This document shows, in pieces, positions 7,179 through 14,142 of a stretch of DNA of 14,142 nt. The notes below the pieces were generated by a model. The model saw nothing but the letters and a program-made list of their open reading frames with translations. It had not been told where the DNA came from and made no database searches. Each line of letters starts with the position of its first letter. The stretch's first letter is position 1. The position numbers and the translations under genes are program-made. The stretch is from positions 1 to 14,142 of the forward strand of contig CALIEL010000084.1 in the NCBI GenBank assembly GCA_938022235.1, in the 5' to 3' direction. The DNA is from Oribacterium parvum (GTDB lineage: Bacteria > Bacillota > Clostridia > Lachnospirales > Lachnospiraceae).

Positions 7179-7913
7179 ATGGCGGAAAAACAAAAAATCT
7201 TGATTGTGGATGATGACAGCTCCATTGCAGAGCTGGTTTCCCTATATCTGGAAAAGGAGTGCTACGATACCCGAATCTGTGAAGACGGGGAAGAAGCCTT
7301 GAAAAGCTTGGAAAAAGAGCCGGTGGCACTGATTATTTTGGACCTGATGCTTCCGGGAATTGATGGCTATGAGGTTTGCAGAAGGATACGCACAAGCTCC
7401 AATGTGCCCATTATCATGCTTTCCGCAAAGGGAGAGACCTTTGATAAGGTGCTGGGCTTGGAGCTTGGGGCGGATGACTATATGCTAAAGCCCTTTGATA
7501 CCAAGGAGCTGGTAGCCAGAGTGAAGGCGGTTTTGCGAAGAAGCCAGCATGTCTTTTCGCCACCTTTGGAGGAAGATAAGGAAAAGGAAGGGGGAGAAGA
7601 CCTTTTACGAAAGGGCAAATACATCGCCTACGAAGACTTGGTAATTAACCTAAGCAATTATGCAGTGCATTATAAAGGAAAGGCTATTGATATGCCCCCA
7701 AAAGAACTGGAGCTTTTGTATTTCTTGGCCAGCTCCCCCAACCAGGTTTTTACCAGAGAGCAGCTTTTGGATCATATTTGGGGCTATGAGTTTGCCGGGG
7801 ATTCCCGGACGGTGGATGTGCATATCAAGAGACTTCGGGAGAAGCTTCCCCAGGTGGAAGAGTGGGAGATTTCCACGGTCTGGGGCATAGGTTACAAGTT
7901 TAGACTGGGATAG
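7179..7913 (+). CDS. OmpR/PhoB-type response regulator
   Basis: The 244-residue protein is a cytoplasmic transcription regulator activated by phosphorylation. The receiver domain (about 5-118) has the acidic pocket Asp11-Asp12, phosphoacceptor Asp55 in LILDLMLPG-like context, Ser82 in MLSAKG and Lys104 in DYMLKPFD. The linker (about 120-150) is longer and more charged than usual, with EEDKEKEGGEDLLRK. A winged-helix DNA-binding domain follows, with PPKELELLYFLASSPNQVFTREQLLDHIWG and the wing near RTVDVHIKRLREKL and the end TVWGIGYKFRL. The ATG at 7179 has a strong AAGGAGG upstream. The histidine kinase gene starts 22 bases after its stop, so the two are a cognate pair. Target genes are not predictable; self-regulation and control of the downstream HtrA-like gene are plausible inferences. 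Confidence 0.95.
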   Translation: MAEKQKILIVDDDSSIAELVSLYLEKECYDTRICEDGEEALKSLEKEPVALIILDLMLPGIDGYEVCRRIRTSSNVPIIMLSAKGETFDKVLGLELGADDYMLKPFDTKELVARVKAVLRRSQHVFSPPLEEDKEKEGGEDLLRKGKYIAYEDLVINLSNYAVHYKGKAIDMPPKELELLYFLASSPNQVFTREQLLDHIWGYEFAGDSRTVDVHIKRLREKLPQVEEWEISTVWGIGYKFRLG

Positions 7914-7935
7914 ATAGAATAAGGCAGGAGGGAAT

Positions 7936-9345
7936 TTGGGAAAACGATTATTTATCAAATTTATCATCACCTACCTGCTGTTTTTTCTCTTTGGCTTTCT
8001 TTTCCTTTATTTTTACGGAGAAAAGGCTATCGGGCAGAATCTATACCAAAGAGAGGGACAGGAGCTTTATAGTGAGGCTACCAGGCTTGCCAACTACTAT
8101 TCCAAAGAGGAAAACGGAGCCCTTTCTCTGGATAGACTCAGTAAGGAGATGGAAGGTAACATTCATAGAAGTAACGTGGAATGGACCTTGGTGGATAAGG
8201 ACGGGAAAATTCTACAGCATAAGGGGAAGGACAATCTGAGCGGAAAGACTGTGAGTGATTTTGATCCTACGGAAAACGGTGGAAAAATTGCTTTCCGAGG
8301 CAATCTTCACGGTTTACTGCCTGAGGAACACATCCTGGCCCAGGCTCCCATTCAGAGAAATTACCAAAATCTTGCCTACCTGATTTTACATAAATCCGTA
8401 GCGGGAATAGAGCAGGAAAAAGCAATGCTGCTCAGCATTTTCTATAGAGGCTTTCTGGCTGTGGCAGTACTGTCTCTTTCCATTTTTTTCGTTTTTTACT
8501 TCTGGGTATATCGACCGCTGGGGAAAATTACGGCAGGGGCGGTACACTATGCGGCAGGAGAATATTTGTATCGGATTTCCGTCGGTGGAGGGGATGAAAT
8601 GTCCTACCTTGCGGATACTCTGAATTTCATGGCGGAGGAAATCCAAAAATCCGATGACTACCAAAGGCAGTTTATTGCCAATGTTTCCCACGACTTCCGC
8701 TCTCCGCTAACTTCCATAAAGGGATATTTGGAGGCTATGTTGGATGGAACTATCCCCAAGGAGGCGGAGGAAAAATATTTGCTTCGACTGATTTCCGAGA
8801 CGGAGCGCCTGAGTAAACTGACCCAGTCCATGCTGAGCTTAAATAAGCTGGATCAAGGAAGCTCTTTAAACCGAAGCAATTTTGATCTAAACCGGATGAT
8901 TCGAGAAGTTTGTGCCAGCTTTGAAATGCAGTGTCAGAAGAAAAAGCTGGGATTTTCTCTGGTGTTTGCAGAGAAAAAACAGATGGTCAATGGGGATTAT
9001 CCTAAGATTCAGCAGGTCTTTTATAATCTTTTGGACAATGCGGTAAAATTCTCCAAGGAGGATTCGGAGATTCAGATTCGGACGGAGCAAAAAGGCACGA
9101 AGGTGCTGGTGGGCATTAAGGATCAGGGCATCGGAATTCCCAAGAAGGATTTGGGGAAGATTTGGGAGCGTTTTTATAAGACGGACATTTCCAGAGGAAA
9201 GGATAAAGCCGGTACCGGCTTGGGACTGGCCATTGTAAAAAGTATTATCACTGCCCACGGGGAAAACATTGACTGTGTTTCCACGGAAGGAGTGGGTACG
9301 GAATTCAGCTTTTCACTTCCCGCGATGGAACGGGTAGAAGAGTAA
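7936..9345 (+). CDS. Membrane sensor histidine kinase
   Basis: The 469-residue partner of the preceding regulator has helix 1 (about 6-27), an extracellular sensor of about 140 residues, and helix 2 (about 171-192). A HAMP linker follows, starting YRPLGKITAGAVHYAAGEY, then a HisKA domain with phosphorylated His252 in ANVSHDFRSPLTSIKGYL. The HATPase domain has an N box NLLDNAVKFS (Asn364, Asn368), a G1 box DQGIGIP (396-402), an F box RFYKTD and a G2 box GTGLGLAIV (427-435). All kinase boxes are intact. The sensor part contains VEWTLVDKDGKILQHKGKDNLSG, which resembles a PAS/dCache-like strand pattern, but its ligand is unknown. The start is TTG, chosen because AGGAGG at 7926-7931 stands four bases before it and the N-terminal helix then begins at once. 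The kinase is probably co-transcribed with the regulator and the HtrA-like gene. Confidence 0.93.
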   Translation: MGKRLFIKFIITYLLFFLFGFLFLYFYGEKAIGQNLYQREGQELYSEATRLANYYSKEENGALSLDRLSKEMEGNIHRSNVEWTLVDKDGKILQHKGKDNLSGKTVSDFDPTENGGKIAFRGNLHGLLPEEHILAQAPIQRNYQNLAYLILHKSVAGIEQEKAMLLSIFYRGFLAVAVLSLSIFFVFYFWVYRPLGKITAGAVHYAAGEYLYRISVGGGDEMSYLADTLNFMAEEIQKSDDYQRQFIANVSHDFRSPLTSIKGYLEAMLDGTIPKEAEEKYLLRLISETERLSKLTQSMLSLNKLDQGSSLNRSNFDLNRMIREVCASFEMQCQKKKLGFSLVFAEKKQMVNGDYPKIQQVFYNLLDNAVKFSKEDSEIQIRTEQKGTKVLVGIKDQGIGIPKKDLGKIWERFYKTDISRGKDKAGTGLGLAIVKSIITAHGENIDCVSTEGVGTEFSFSLPAMERVEE

Positions 9346-9372
9346 GATAGCAGGGCTTTAGAGGAACGCAAG

Positions 9373-10599
9373 ATGGAAGAACATTTTATTCGAGAGAAAA
9401 TCGTAGGTCCTAAGGGAAAATGGAAAAAAAGGCTGAAGAAGGCGGTACTGATTCTGCTTTCCGGCGGACTTTTTGGTATAGCGGCAGCCTTTTCCTTCTT
9501 TTTTCTGGGAAAACGCCTTTCCCAAGGGGAAGCCGAACAAGCAAAGGAAAGCATTGCATTGGTGGAAGAAAGTACGGAAGCGGCATCGGAAAGCACGGCG
9601 GAAAGCGAAGCGATTGAAGATGTAGTACAGTCAGAGTTGCAAAAATTTGATTTCTCCGTATCCAGCTATGACAGCCTGATGTCCAATGCCAAAACGCTGA
9701 TTTCCGAAGGTGAAAAATCCTTGGTAGAGGTCAGTATTCATACTCCCGGAGAAGATTCTCTCAGTGAAGCAAACCAGCATTGTACCGGGGTGATTTTAAA
9801 AAAGACCAAAGAAGAGGCAGTGATTCTCTTTTTGGGAGAGGCTAAGGCAGGGGCAGGCTACGAGGTCACCTTTAACCGGGAAAAAAAGCTTCCCGCCACT
9901 CTTCGGGGGAAAAGCGGCAGGGATCGATGGGTGGTTCTTACCGTAGAACTTTCTTCTCTAACGGATAAGGAGTGGGAGAAAATTCAGGAAATGCCCAGAG
10001 GAAATTCCAGACTTCTGCAAAAGGGAGACACGGTACTGCTTCTAGGCTCCCCCTTGGGACAGGCCTATTCCTCGGCTTTAAGCACCATCGGCGTTTTGTC
10101 CTATGATAAGGCTTCGGAGGACAGGGTTTGGGAAGAAATCAAGATGCAGTTCTCCGGAGAAGAAAACAGCACAGCCTTTGTTTTAAACACAAAGGGGGAA
10201 TGGGTAGGCTTCTACACGGAGGCAGAGGATAGAAAAGCAGGAAGACAGATTATCGGAATATCTGATGCTTTAGAAAGTCTGGAACGACTCAGTAATGGAG
10301 GAATACTTCCCTATTTCGGCGTAAAGATTCAAAACAGTTCCAAGACCATGAAGGAGCTGGGAATTCCGGAAGGGGTTTATGTCACGGAGGTGGTGGAAGA
10401 CAGTCCCGCCTACTCTGTTGGAATTCTACCCGGGGATATTATCATAAAATTGAACGGAAAGAGCGTTGACACCGGCAAGGCTTTTCAGGATACTTTGCAG
10501 GAACAGGCGGAAGGAGCGGTTGTTCCTGTGGAACTTCTCCGTTATAATGGTAAAGAGTATGTAGAGTTAGTGCTTTCTTGCCCTATACAGGCAAGGTAG
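9373..10599 (+). CDS. HtrA-like PDZ protein with degenerate protease domain
   Basis: The 408-residue protein has a basic N-terminus, one membrane helix (about 24-46), a Ser/Glu-rich stalk (51-90), a trypsin-like domain (about 100-300) and a PDZ domain (about 311-405, with SPAYSVGILPGDIIIKLNGKSV). The HtrA skeleton is visible in CTGVILKK, GSPLGQAYSSALSTIGVLS and FVLNTKGEWVGF. The catalytic residues are not: the TNYHV segment reads LFLGE, the DLALL segment reads RWVVL, and GNSGGP reads ENSTAF. His and Asp are missing and the oxyanion glycines are gone, though a Ser266 remains. It is therefore probably a pseudoprotease facing outside the membrane, perhaps binding unfolded or extracellular protein C-termini through its PDZ. 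It starts 27 bases after the kinase gene with GAGGAA upstream, suggesting a common transcript and possibly a sensory partner role. Confidence 0.85.
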   Translation: MEEHFIREKIVGPKGKWKKRLKKAVLILLSGGLFGIAAAFSFFFLGKRLSQGEAEQAKESIALVEESTEAASESTAESEAIEDVVQSELQKFDFSVSSYDSLMSNAKTLISEGEKSLVEVSIHTPGEDSLSEANQHCTGVILKKTKEEAVILFLGEAKAGAGYEVTFNREKKLPATLRGKSGRDRWVVLTVELSSLTDKEWEKIQEMPRGNSRLLQKGDTVLLLGSPLGQAYSSALSTIGVLSYDKASEDRVWEEIKMQFSGEENSTAFVLNTKGEWVGFYTEAEDRKAGRQIIGISDALESLERLSNGGILPYFGVKIQNSSKTMKELGIPEGVYVTEVVEDSPAYSVGILPGDIIIKLNGKSVDTGKAFQDTLQEQAEGAVVPVELLRYNGKEYVELVLSCPIQAR

Positions 10600-10611
10600 G
10601 AAGGAAAGAAT

Positions 10612-11595
10612 ATGGAACGAGTTCCTAACCCCAATCGTTTTATTGAGAACTTTCGAGATGGGCTTCGGGTAAATAATGTGTATCTGGTAAAAACCAAGAA
10701 CGCTGCGGTAACAAAAAATGGGAAGGAATACTTGAATGTCTGTTTGCAAGACAGAACCGGCACCATTGATGCCAAGGTATGGGAACCCAATTCTCCGGGG
10801 ATATCGGACTTTTCTCCCATGGACTATGTGTACGTGGAGGGAAATGTCAGCATTTACAACGGGGTAAATCAGCTAAGTATTCAGCGCCTGTCGGTGGCTT
10901 CCGAGGGAACCTATGCGGCGGAGGATTTTTTACCGGTCAGTAAGCATGACCGGGAAGAAATGGGGAAGGAACTATTTGCTCTGATTAAGACCGTACAGAA
11001 CCCTTATTTACAGAAGCTGTTACAGAAGCTTTTTGTGGAGGATAAGGAATTTTACAAATGCTTTTCCTTCCATTCCGCTGCAAAATCCGTGCATCACGGC
11101 TATGTGGGAGGACTTTTGGAGCACACCCTGTCTGTTGCCAAGCTTTGCGATTTTTACGCAAGACACTATGGGGATATCAATAGAGACATTTTGTTAAGTG
11201 CGGCTCTTTGCCATGATATCGGAAAAACCAAGGAGCTTACTCCCTTTCCGAAAAATGATTATTCCGACGAGGGACAGCTTTTAGGTCACATCTTAATCGG
11301 CTACACCATGCTTTCGGAAAAGATGCAGGAGATTCCCGATTTTCCGGAGAATGTGAAGACAGAGTTTTTACACTGCATCCTGTCCCATCATGGGGAATTG
11401 GAATACGGTTCTCCCAAGAAGCCGGCTACCATGGAGGCTTTACTCCTTTCCTTTGCAGACAATACGGATGCCAAGCTGGAAACCATGCGGGAGTTTATCG
11501 AGCAGGGAGAAAAGTCCGGAAAGGCCAAGGAAGCCAACGGTTGGGTAGGCTTTAACAAACTTTTGGACAGCAATGTAAAGAAGACTTTCAATTAA
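10612..11595 (+). CDS. yhaM: YhaM-type 3'-5' exoribonuclease with OB fold and HD domain
   Basis: The 327-residue protein matches the usual length and layout of YhaM. An N-terminal OB-fold (about 15-95, with LNVCLQDRTGTIDAKVWEP) would bind single-stranded nucleic acid. An HD domain (about 155-300) supplies metal ligands: His171 in LLEHTLSV, His201-Asp202 in ALCHDIGK, His226 in GHILIGY, His259-His260 in LSHHGELEYGSP, and Asp283. Family members degrade short RNA or DNA from the 3' end in a metal-dependent way in the cytoplasm. All expected ligands are present, so activity is likely. The ATG at 10612 follows AAGGAAAG and lies 12 bases after the HtrA-like stop, so it probably shares that transcript although its job seems unrelated. 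A 14-base tandem repeat begins one base after its stop codon. Confidence 0.93.
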   Translation: MERVPNPNRFIENFRDGLRVNNVYLVKTKNAAVTKNGKEYLNVCLQDRTGTIDAKVWEPNSPGISDFSPMDYVYVEGNVSIYNGVNQLSIQRLSVASEGTYAAEDFLPVSKHDREEMGKELFALIKTVQNPYLQKLLQKLFVEDKEFYKCFSFHSAAKSVHHGYVGGLLEHTLSVAKLCDFYARHYGDINRDILLSAALCHDIGKTKELTPFPKNDYSDEGQLLGHILIGYTMLSEKMQEIPDFPENVKTEFLHCILSHHGELEYGSPKKPATMEALLLSFADNTDAKLETMREFIEQGEKSGKAKEANGWVGFNKLLDSNVKKTFN

Positions 11596-11596
11596 A

Positions 11597-11666
11597 AATT
11601 CTGTAGAGTGAATTCTGTAGAGTAGATTCTGTAGGGTAAATTCTGTAGAGTGAATTCTATAGAGTC
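11597..11666. repeat. 14-base tandem repeat, five exact-length copies
   Basis: Units AATTCTGTAGAGTG, AATTCTGTAGAGTA, GATTCTGTAGGGTA, AATTCTGTAGAGTG and AATTCTATAGAGTC follow without gaps at 11597, 11611, 11625, 11639 and 11653. The array begins one base after the yhaM stop. Diverged fragments such as AAGAGTCTTTGTAG and TTATAGAGTATGTA continue towards the hemZ start. The period is not a multiple of three and the gap holds no gene. Confidence 0.95.
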
Positions 11667-11730
11667 TTGTCATTAAGAGCGGTAAGAGTCTTTGTAGTTA
11701 ATATTTATAGAGTATGTAAAAGAGGATTTT

Positions 11731-13404
11731 GTGATTCAATTATTTTTAGGAGATAAGGTGCTTCCCTTTGAAGCGGACATTCGGGAGCTTTGTAAGGCCT
11801 TTTACCCCGGGGAGGATTTCCAGATTCATAGCAGTCAGGGTATTCGCCTGATGGAAACAACGCAGGAAGAGAAGAATGCCTTTAAACGGGCGAAGGAAGT
11901 AGGACAGCCCACCGAAGTAAATAAAAAGAGCTTAAAGCATAAGCCGGAAGAAAAGAAAAATCGCATTTTAACAGAGGAGGGGATTCTCGACCCTTCTCTG
12001 TTCCTCTTTTCTCTGGAAATCACCGGAGAGGAGCTTAGCTTTACCGGAGAGCGGGGAAAGGATAAGTCGATTTTAAAGGCTTATCTTTATGATATTTTGG
12101 AAAAGCAAAGCGGAAGGAGTCTGCCCTGGGGAGATTTAACCGGCATTCGTCCGGTAGGGCTTTGTCGGAAAATGCGGGAAGAAAAGGGACAGAGTCCCGA
12201 GCTTTTGTTCCCTGCTCTAAAAGAAGAGTATCGTTTGGAGGGGGAGAAGGCGGAGCTTTTATATAAGATTTCTTTGCAGGAGGAAGATATTTTACAAAGG
12301 GCGGAAAAGGCTTACGGAAAAAACATTTCCGAAGGTTACAGTCTTTATATCAATATTCCCTTTTGTCCTACCCGTTGTGCCTACTGCTCCTTCCTTTCCA
12401 TGCCTATGGGAAGTTTTTCCGAAAGGATGCCGAAATACCTTTCTCTTTTAGAGGAGGAAATGCTTTTTGTGCTGCGAGAAATGGGGGAGAAAAGAGGAAA
12501 GCAGCTGCAAAGCATTTATATCGGTGGCGGAACCCCAACAGCCCTAGGGGAAAAGGATCTGGAAATCCTGCTTTCCTTAGTGGATAAGCACTGCTTTTCC
12601 AAAGGAAAGGGCGCCATAGAATATACGGTGGAGGCCGGAAGACCGGATTCCATTAATCGGGAAAAGCTAAAGCTTCTACAGGATTTCTCTGTAGATAGAA
12701 TTTCCATTAACCCCCAAAGCTTCCATCAGAAAAGTTTAGACATTATCGGAAGAAAACATTCCGTGGAAGAGGTGAAGGAAAAATATTCTCTGGCAAGGGA
12801 ATTAGGTTTTGACAACATTAACATGGACTTAATCTTAGGTCTGCCGGGAGAGCATTTGCAGCAGGTGGAGGAAAGCCTTTCCGAAATCCTGCGCCTGGCG
12901 CCGGATAGCTTGACGGTACATTCCTTGGCGGTGAAGCGGGCCGCCAGACTAAAGGCGGAGGAAAATCATTTTCGAGAAATCTATCAGGCAGGAGGAGAGG
13001 CGGAAAGCTTTTCCTTGGATAGAGAGTTTTCCATTCCCTATCTGCCTTCCTTAAAGAAGCGACAGGAGAGAAGAGAAATCGAGTGGATGATGCTTTGCAG
13101 TATGGATACGGCGGAGAAATTGGATTTACAGCCCTACTATCTTTATCGCCAGAAAAACATGGCGGGAAATCTGGAAAATATCGGTTTTGCCAAGGAAGGG
13201 AAGGAGTGCCTTTACAACATTTTTATGATGGAAGAAAAGCATAGTGTTTTAGGAATCGGGGCAGGAGCTTCCAGTAAGATTCTCTTTCCGAAAGGCCGAA
13301 TCGAAAGAACGGACAATGGAAAGGATATGCATTCTTATTTGGAGCGTTTTCCGGAGTATCTGGAAAAGAAACGGAGACTTTTGGAAGAGGAGGAGCTTCG
13401 GTAA
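11731..13404 (+). CDS. hemZ: Anaerobic coproporphyrinogen dehydrogenase HemZ-like radical SAM protein
   Basis: This 557-residue protein is a radical SAM enzyme of the HemN/HemZ group. The cluster motif CPTRCAYC gives Cys212, Cys216 and Cys219, and IYIGGGTPTAL follows, as expected for the SAM-binding strand. The N-terminal extension contains LPWGDLTGIRPVGL, typical of HemZ and absent from HemW/HemN. HemZ is annotated as oxygen-independent oxidative decarboxylation of coproporphyrinogen III in heme synthesis, although in many Clostridia the true substrate is untested. It is somewhat longer than usual; residues about 54-78 are a Lys/Glu-rich insert. The GTG at 11731 is chosen because AGAGGA at 11720-11725 precedes it and the first residues (IQLFLGDKVLPFEADIRELCKAFYPGE) read as a native HemZ start. 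It lies 135 bases after yhaM. Its stop codon is inside the stem of the following terminator. Confidence 0.88.
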   Translation: MIQLFLGDKVLPFEADIRELCKAFYPGEDFQIHSSQGIRLMETTQEEKNAFKRAKEVGQPTEVNKKSLKHKPEEKKNRILTEEGILDPSLFLFSLEITGEELSFTGERGKDKSILKAYLYDILEKQSGRSLPWGDLTGIRPVGLCRKMREEKGQSPELLFPALKEEYRLEGEKAELLYKISLQEEDILQRAEKAYGKNISEGYSLYINIPFCPTRCAYCSFLSMPMGSFSERMPKYLSLLEEEMLFVLREMGEKRGKQLQSIYIGGGTPTALGEKDLEILLSLVDKHCFSKGKGAIEYTVEAGRPDSINREKLKLLQDFSVDRISINPQSFHQKSLDIIGRKHSVEEVKEKYSLARELGFDNINMDLILGLPGEHLQQVEESLSEILRLAPDSLTVHSLAVKRAARLKAEENHFREIYQAGGEAESFSLDREFSIPYLPSLKKRQERREIEWMMLCSMDTAEKLDLQPYYLYRQKNMAGNLENIGFAKEGKECLYNIFMMEEKHSVLGIGAGASSKILFPKGRIERTDNGKDMHSYLERFPEYLEKKRRLLEEEELR

Positions 13405-13490
13405 AAGGGGCTGTAAAAAAATCAAAACAGTTTTCTAAGCAATATTGCCGAAAATCTATTTCTTATTTTGATTTTCACAGCCCCTTTTAT
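13403..13490 (+). terminator. Very long hairpin terminator overlapping the hemZ stop codon
   Basis: AAAAGGGGCTGT (13403-13414) pairs exactly with ACAGCCCCTTTT (13477-13488). After a 3x1 internal loop, AAAATCAAAA pairs with TTTTGATTTT, giving 22 base pairs. Within the loop TTTTC and GAAAA can add a small inner stem. The right arm ends CCCCTTTTAT, a usable T tract, and the left AAAA would serve the other strand, so it may work in both directions. Two bases of the hemZ TAA are inside the stem. Confidence 0.85.
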
Positions 13491-13566
13491 GGGCAAAGAG
13501 GTTTAAAGACAAGTAATACGGAGTAAAGAAACTTTGAATATGGTCGAAATAGTAAGGGAAAGTGTG

Positions 13567-13614
13567 TATAAAATGCAATAACTCCTAGAAAAACACTAGG
13601 AATTATTCTATACT
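13567..13614 (+). promoter_or_regulatory. Probable ldh control region with hairpin between two -10-like boxes
   Basis: TATAAA (13567-13572) and TATACT (13609-13614) resemble -10 boxes, but neither has a convincing -35 at normal spacing. Between them AACTCCTAG (13580-13588) and CTAGGAATT (13596-13604) form a stem with one mismatch and a seven-base loop AAAAACA. The inverted repeat may be an operator or a leader hairpin. No Rex-like TTGTGA..TCACAA site is seen. Since the terminator lies upstream, ldh needs its own promoter in 13491-13669. Confidence 0.35.
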
Positions 13615-13642
13615 ACTCTTGTCCAAAGCTTTTAAGGAATGG

Positions 13643-13655
13643 GGGAAGAATTCCC
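13643..13655 (+). other. Small hairpin abutting the ldh ribosome binding site
   Basis: GGGAA (13643-13647) and TTCCC (13651-13655) pair around a GAA loop. The purine-rich ribosome binding site GGAAAGGA (13656-13663) starts at the next base. Such a hairpin could tune ribosome access or mRNA stability, but its size makes chance possible. Confidence 0.3.
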
Positions 13656-13669
13656 GGAAAGGATGCAAA

Positions 13670-14142
13670 ATGAATATTCAAGAGAGAAAAGTAGGGGTTA
13701 TCGGCTGTGGATTTGTAGGAGCAAGCTCTGCCTTTGCCTTAATGCAAAGCGGACTATTTTCCGAAATGGTTTTAAATGATGCGGATCGAGCGAAGGCGGA
13801 GGGAGAGGCTTTAGACATCAGCCACGGACTTCCTTTTGCAAAACCTATGAAGATTTATGCCGGAGACTATGACGATTTAATGGATTGTTCCATTCTTGTC
13901 ATTACGGCGGGAGCAGGACAGAAGCCGGTAGAAACCCGTTTGGATCTGGTGAAGAAGAATGTAGGGATTTTTAAGAGTATTATTCCGGAGATTGCCAAGC
14001 GGAATTATGAAGGAATTCTTCTGATTGTAGCCAATCCGGTGGATATTTTAACCTATGCGGCGGTAAAGCTTAGCGGCTTCCCGGAGAATCGGGTATTCGG
14101 CTCCGGAACCGTATTGGACACCGAAAGACTGAAATATCTTCT
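13670..14142 (+). CDS. ldh: L-lactate dehydrogenase, N-terminal part
   Basis: The window cuts this gene after 157 codons. The protein reduces pyruvate to L-lactate with NADH in the cytoplasm, regenerating NAD during fermentation. The Rossmann motif GCGFVG (12-17) is followed by an acidic end of strand two, NDAD (36-39), for NAD rather than NADP. The specificity loop reads GAGQKPVETRLDL: Gln84 at the lactate-type position (malate enzymes have Arg) and catalytic Arg90. ANPVDILTY gives Asn122, and GTVLDTERLKYLL gives the substrate-binding Arg153. The catalytic His is beyond the edge. The loop has Val where Bacillus-type enzymes usually have Gly (QKPGETR), a small change. The ATG at 13670 follows GGAAAGGA with six bases between. 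It stands alone behind a strong terminator and so is probably a separate unit. Confidence 0.93.
   Translation, partial: MNIQERKVGVIGCGFVGASSAFALMQSGLFSEMVLNDADRAKAEGEALDISHGLPFAKPMKIYAGDYDDLMDCSILVITAGAGQKPVETRLDLVKKNVGIFKSIIPEIAKRNYEGILLIVANPVDILTYAAVKLSGFPENRVFGSGTVLDTERLKYL

Noticed and set aside
9174..9596. 140-codon minus-strand frame between kinase and HtrA-like gene
   Set aside because: It is antisense to both genes, with serine-rich low-complexity sequence and no domain.
11667..11730. Promoter for hemZ
   Set aside because: TTGTCA at 11667-11672 has no -10 box at proper distance, and TTGTAG with TGTAAA is too weak to claim.
13491..13669. Rex redox-repressor site before ldh
   Set aside because: A TTGTGA..TCACAA inverted repeat was looked for and not found.

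Overview
The window looks like chromosomal DNA of an anaerobic, low-to-mid GC Firmicute of the Lachnospiraceae type. The basis is the gene set: a DUF5711 protein, an anaerobic HemZ-type radical SAM enzyme, a ROK glucokinase, MutS2, YhaM and a Bacillus/Clostridium-style L-lactate dehydrogenase. Strong AGGAGG-like ribosome binding sites and several TTG/GTG starts fit this. An Oribacterium-like genus is my guess from overall feel and is not proven. All ten recognisable genes lie on the + strand; the first and last are cut by the window edges.

Layout. 1-288: C-terminal end of an NlpC/P60 cell-wall peptidase. 289-1000: a 700-base gap without a credible gene. It is filled by an unusual array of about 90-base repeats, three direct followed by three inverted, and then a probable promoter. 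1001-1924: sugar nucleotidyltransferase-like gene, whose last 31 bases are repeated in degenerate tandem copies beyond its stop codon. 2036-3502: membrane-anchored DUF5711 protein. 3578-4531: glucokinase. 4631-7000: mutS2, followed by a 39-base tandem repeat. 7179-13404: a tightly spaced run of response regulator, histidine kinase, HtrA-like PDZ protein lacking protease residues, YhaM-type HD nuclease and, after a 14-base x 5 tandem repeat, hemZ. A very long hairpin terminator overlaps the hemZ stop. From 13670: start of ldh, with its own leader.

How it fits together. The two-component pair and the HtrA-like protein are 22-27 bases apart and are probably one unit. That arrangement recalls Firmicute envelope-stress systems, but the HtrA-like protein seems to be a pseudoprotease, so it may sense or bind rather than cut. 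Glucokinase and lactate dehydrogenase fit a sugar-fermenting lifestyle but are not in one operon. MutS2, YhaM and HemZ are housekeeping functions.

The most unusual feature is not a gene. Three unrelated tandem repeats (31, 39 and 14 base periods) each begin at, or within a few bases of, a stop codon, and a much larger direct/inverted array follows the NlpC/P60 gene. No mobile element, CRISPR array, tRNA or rRNA was seen.
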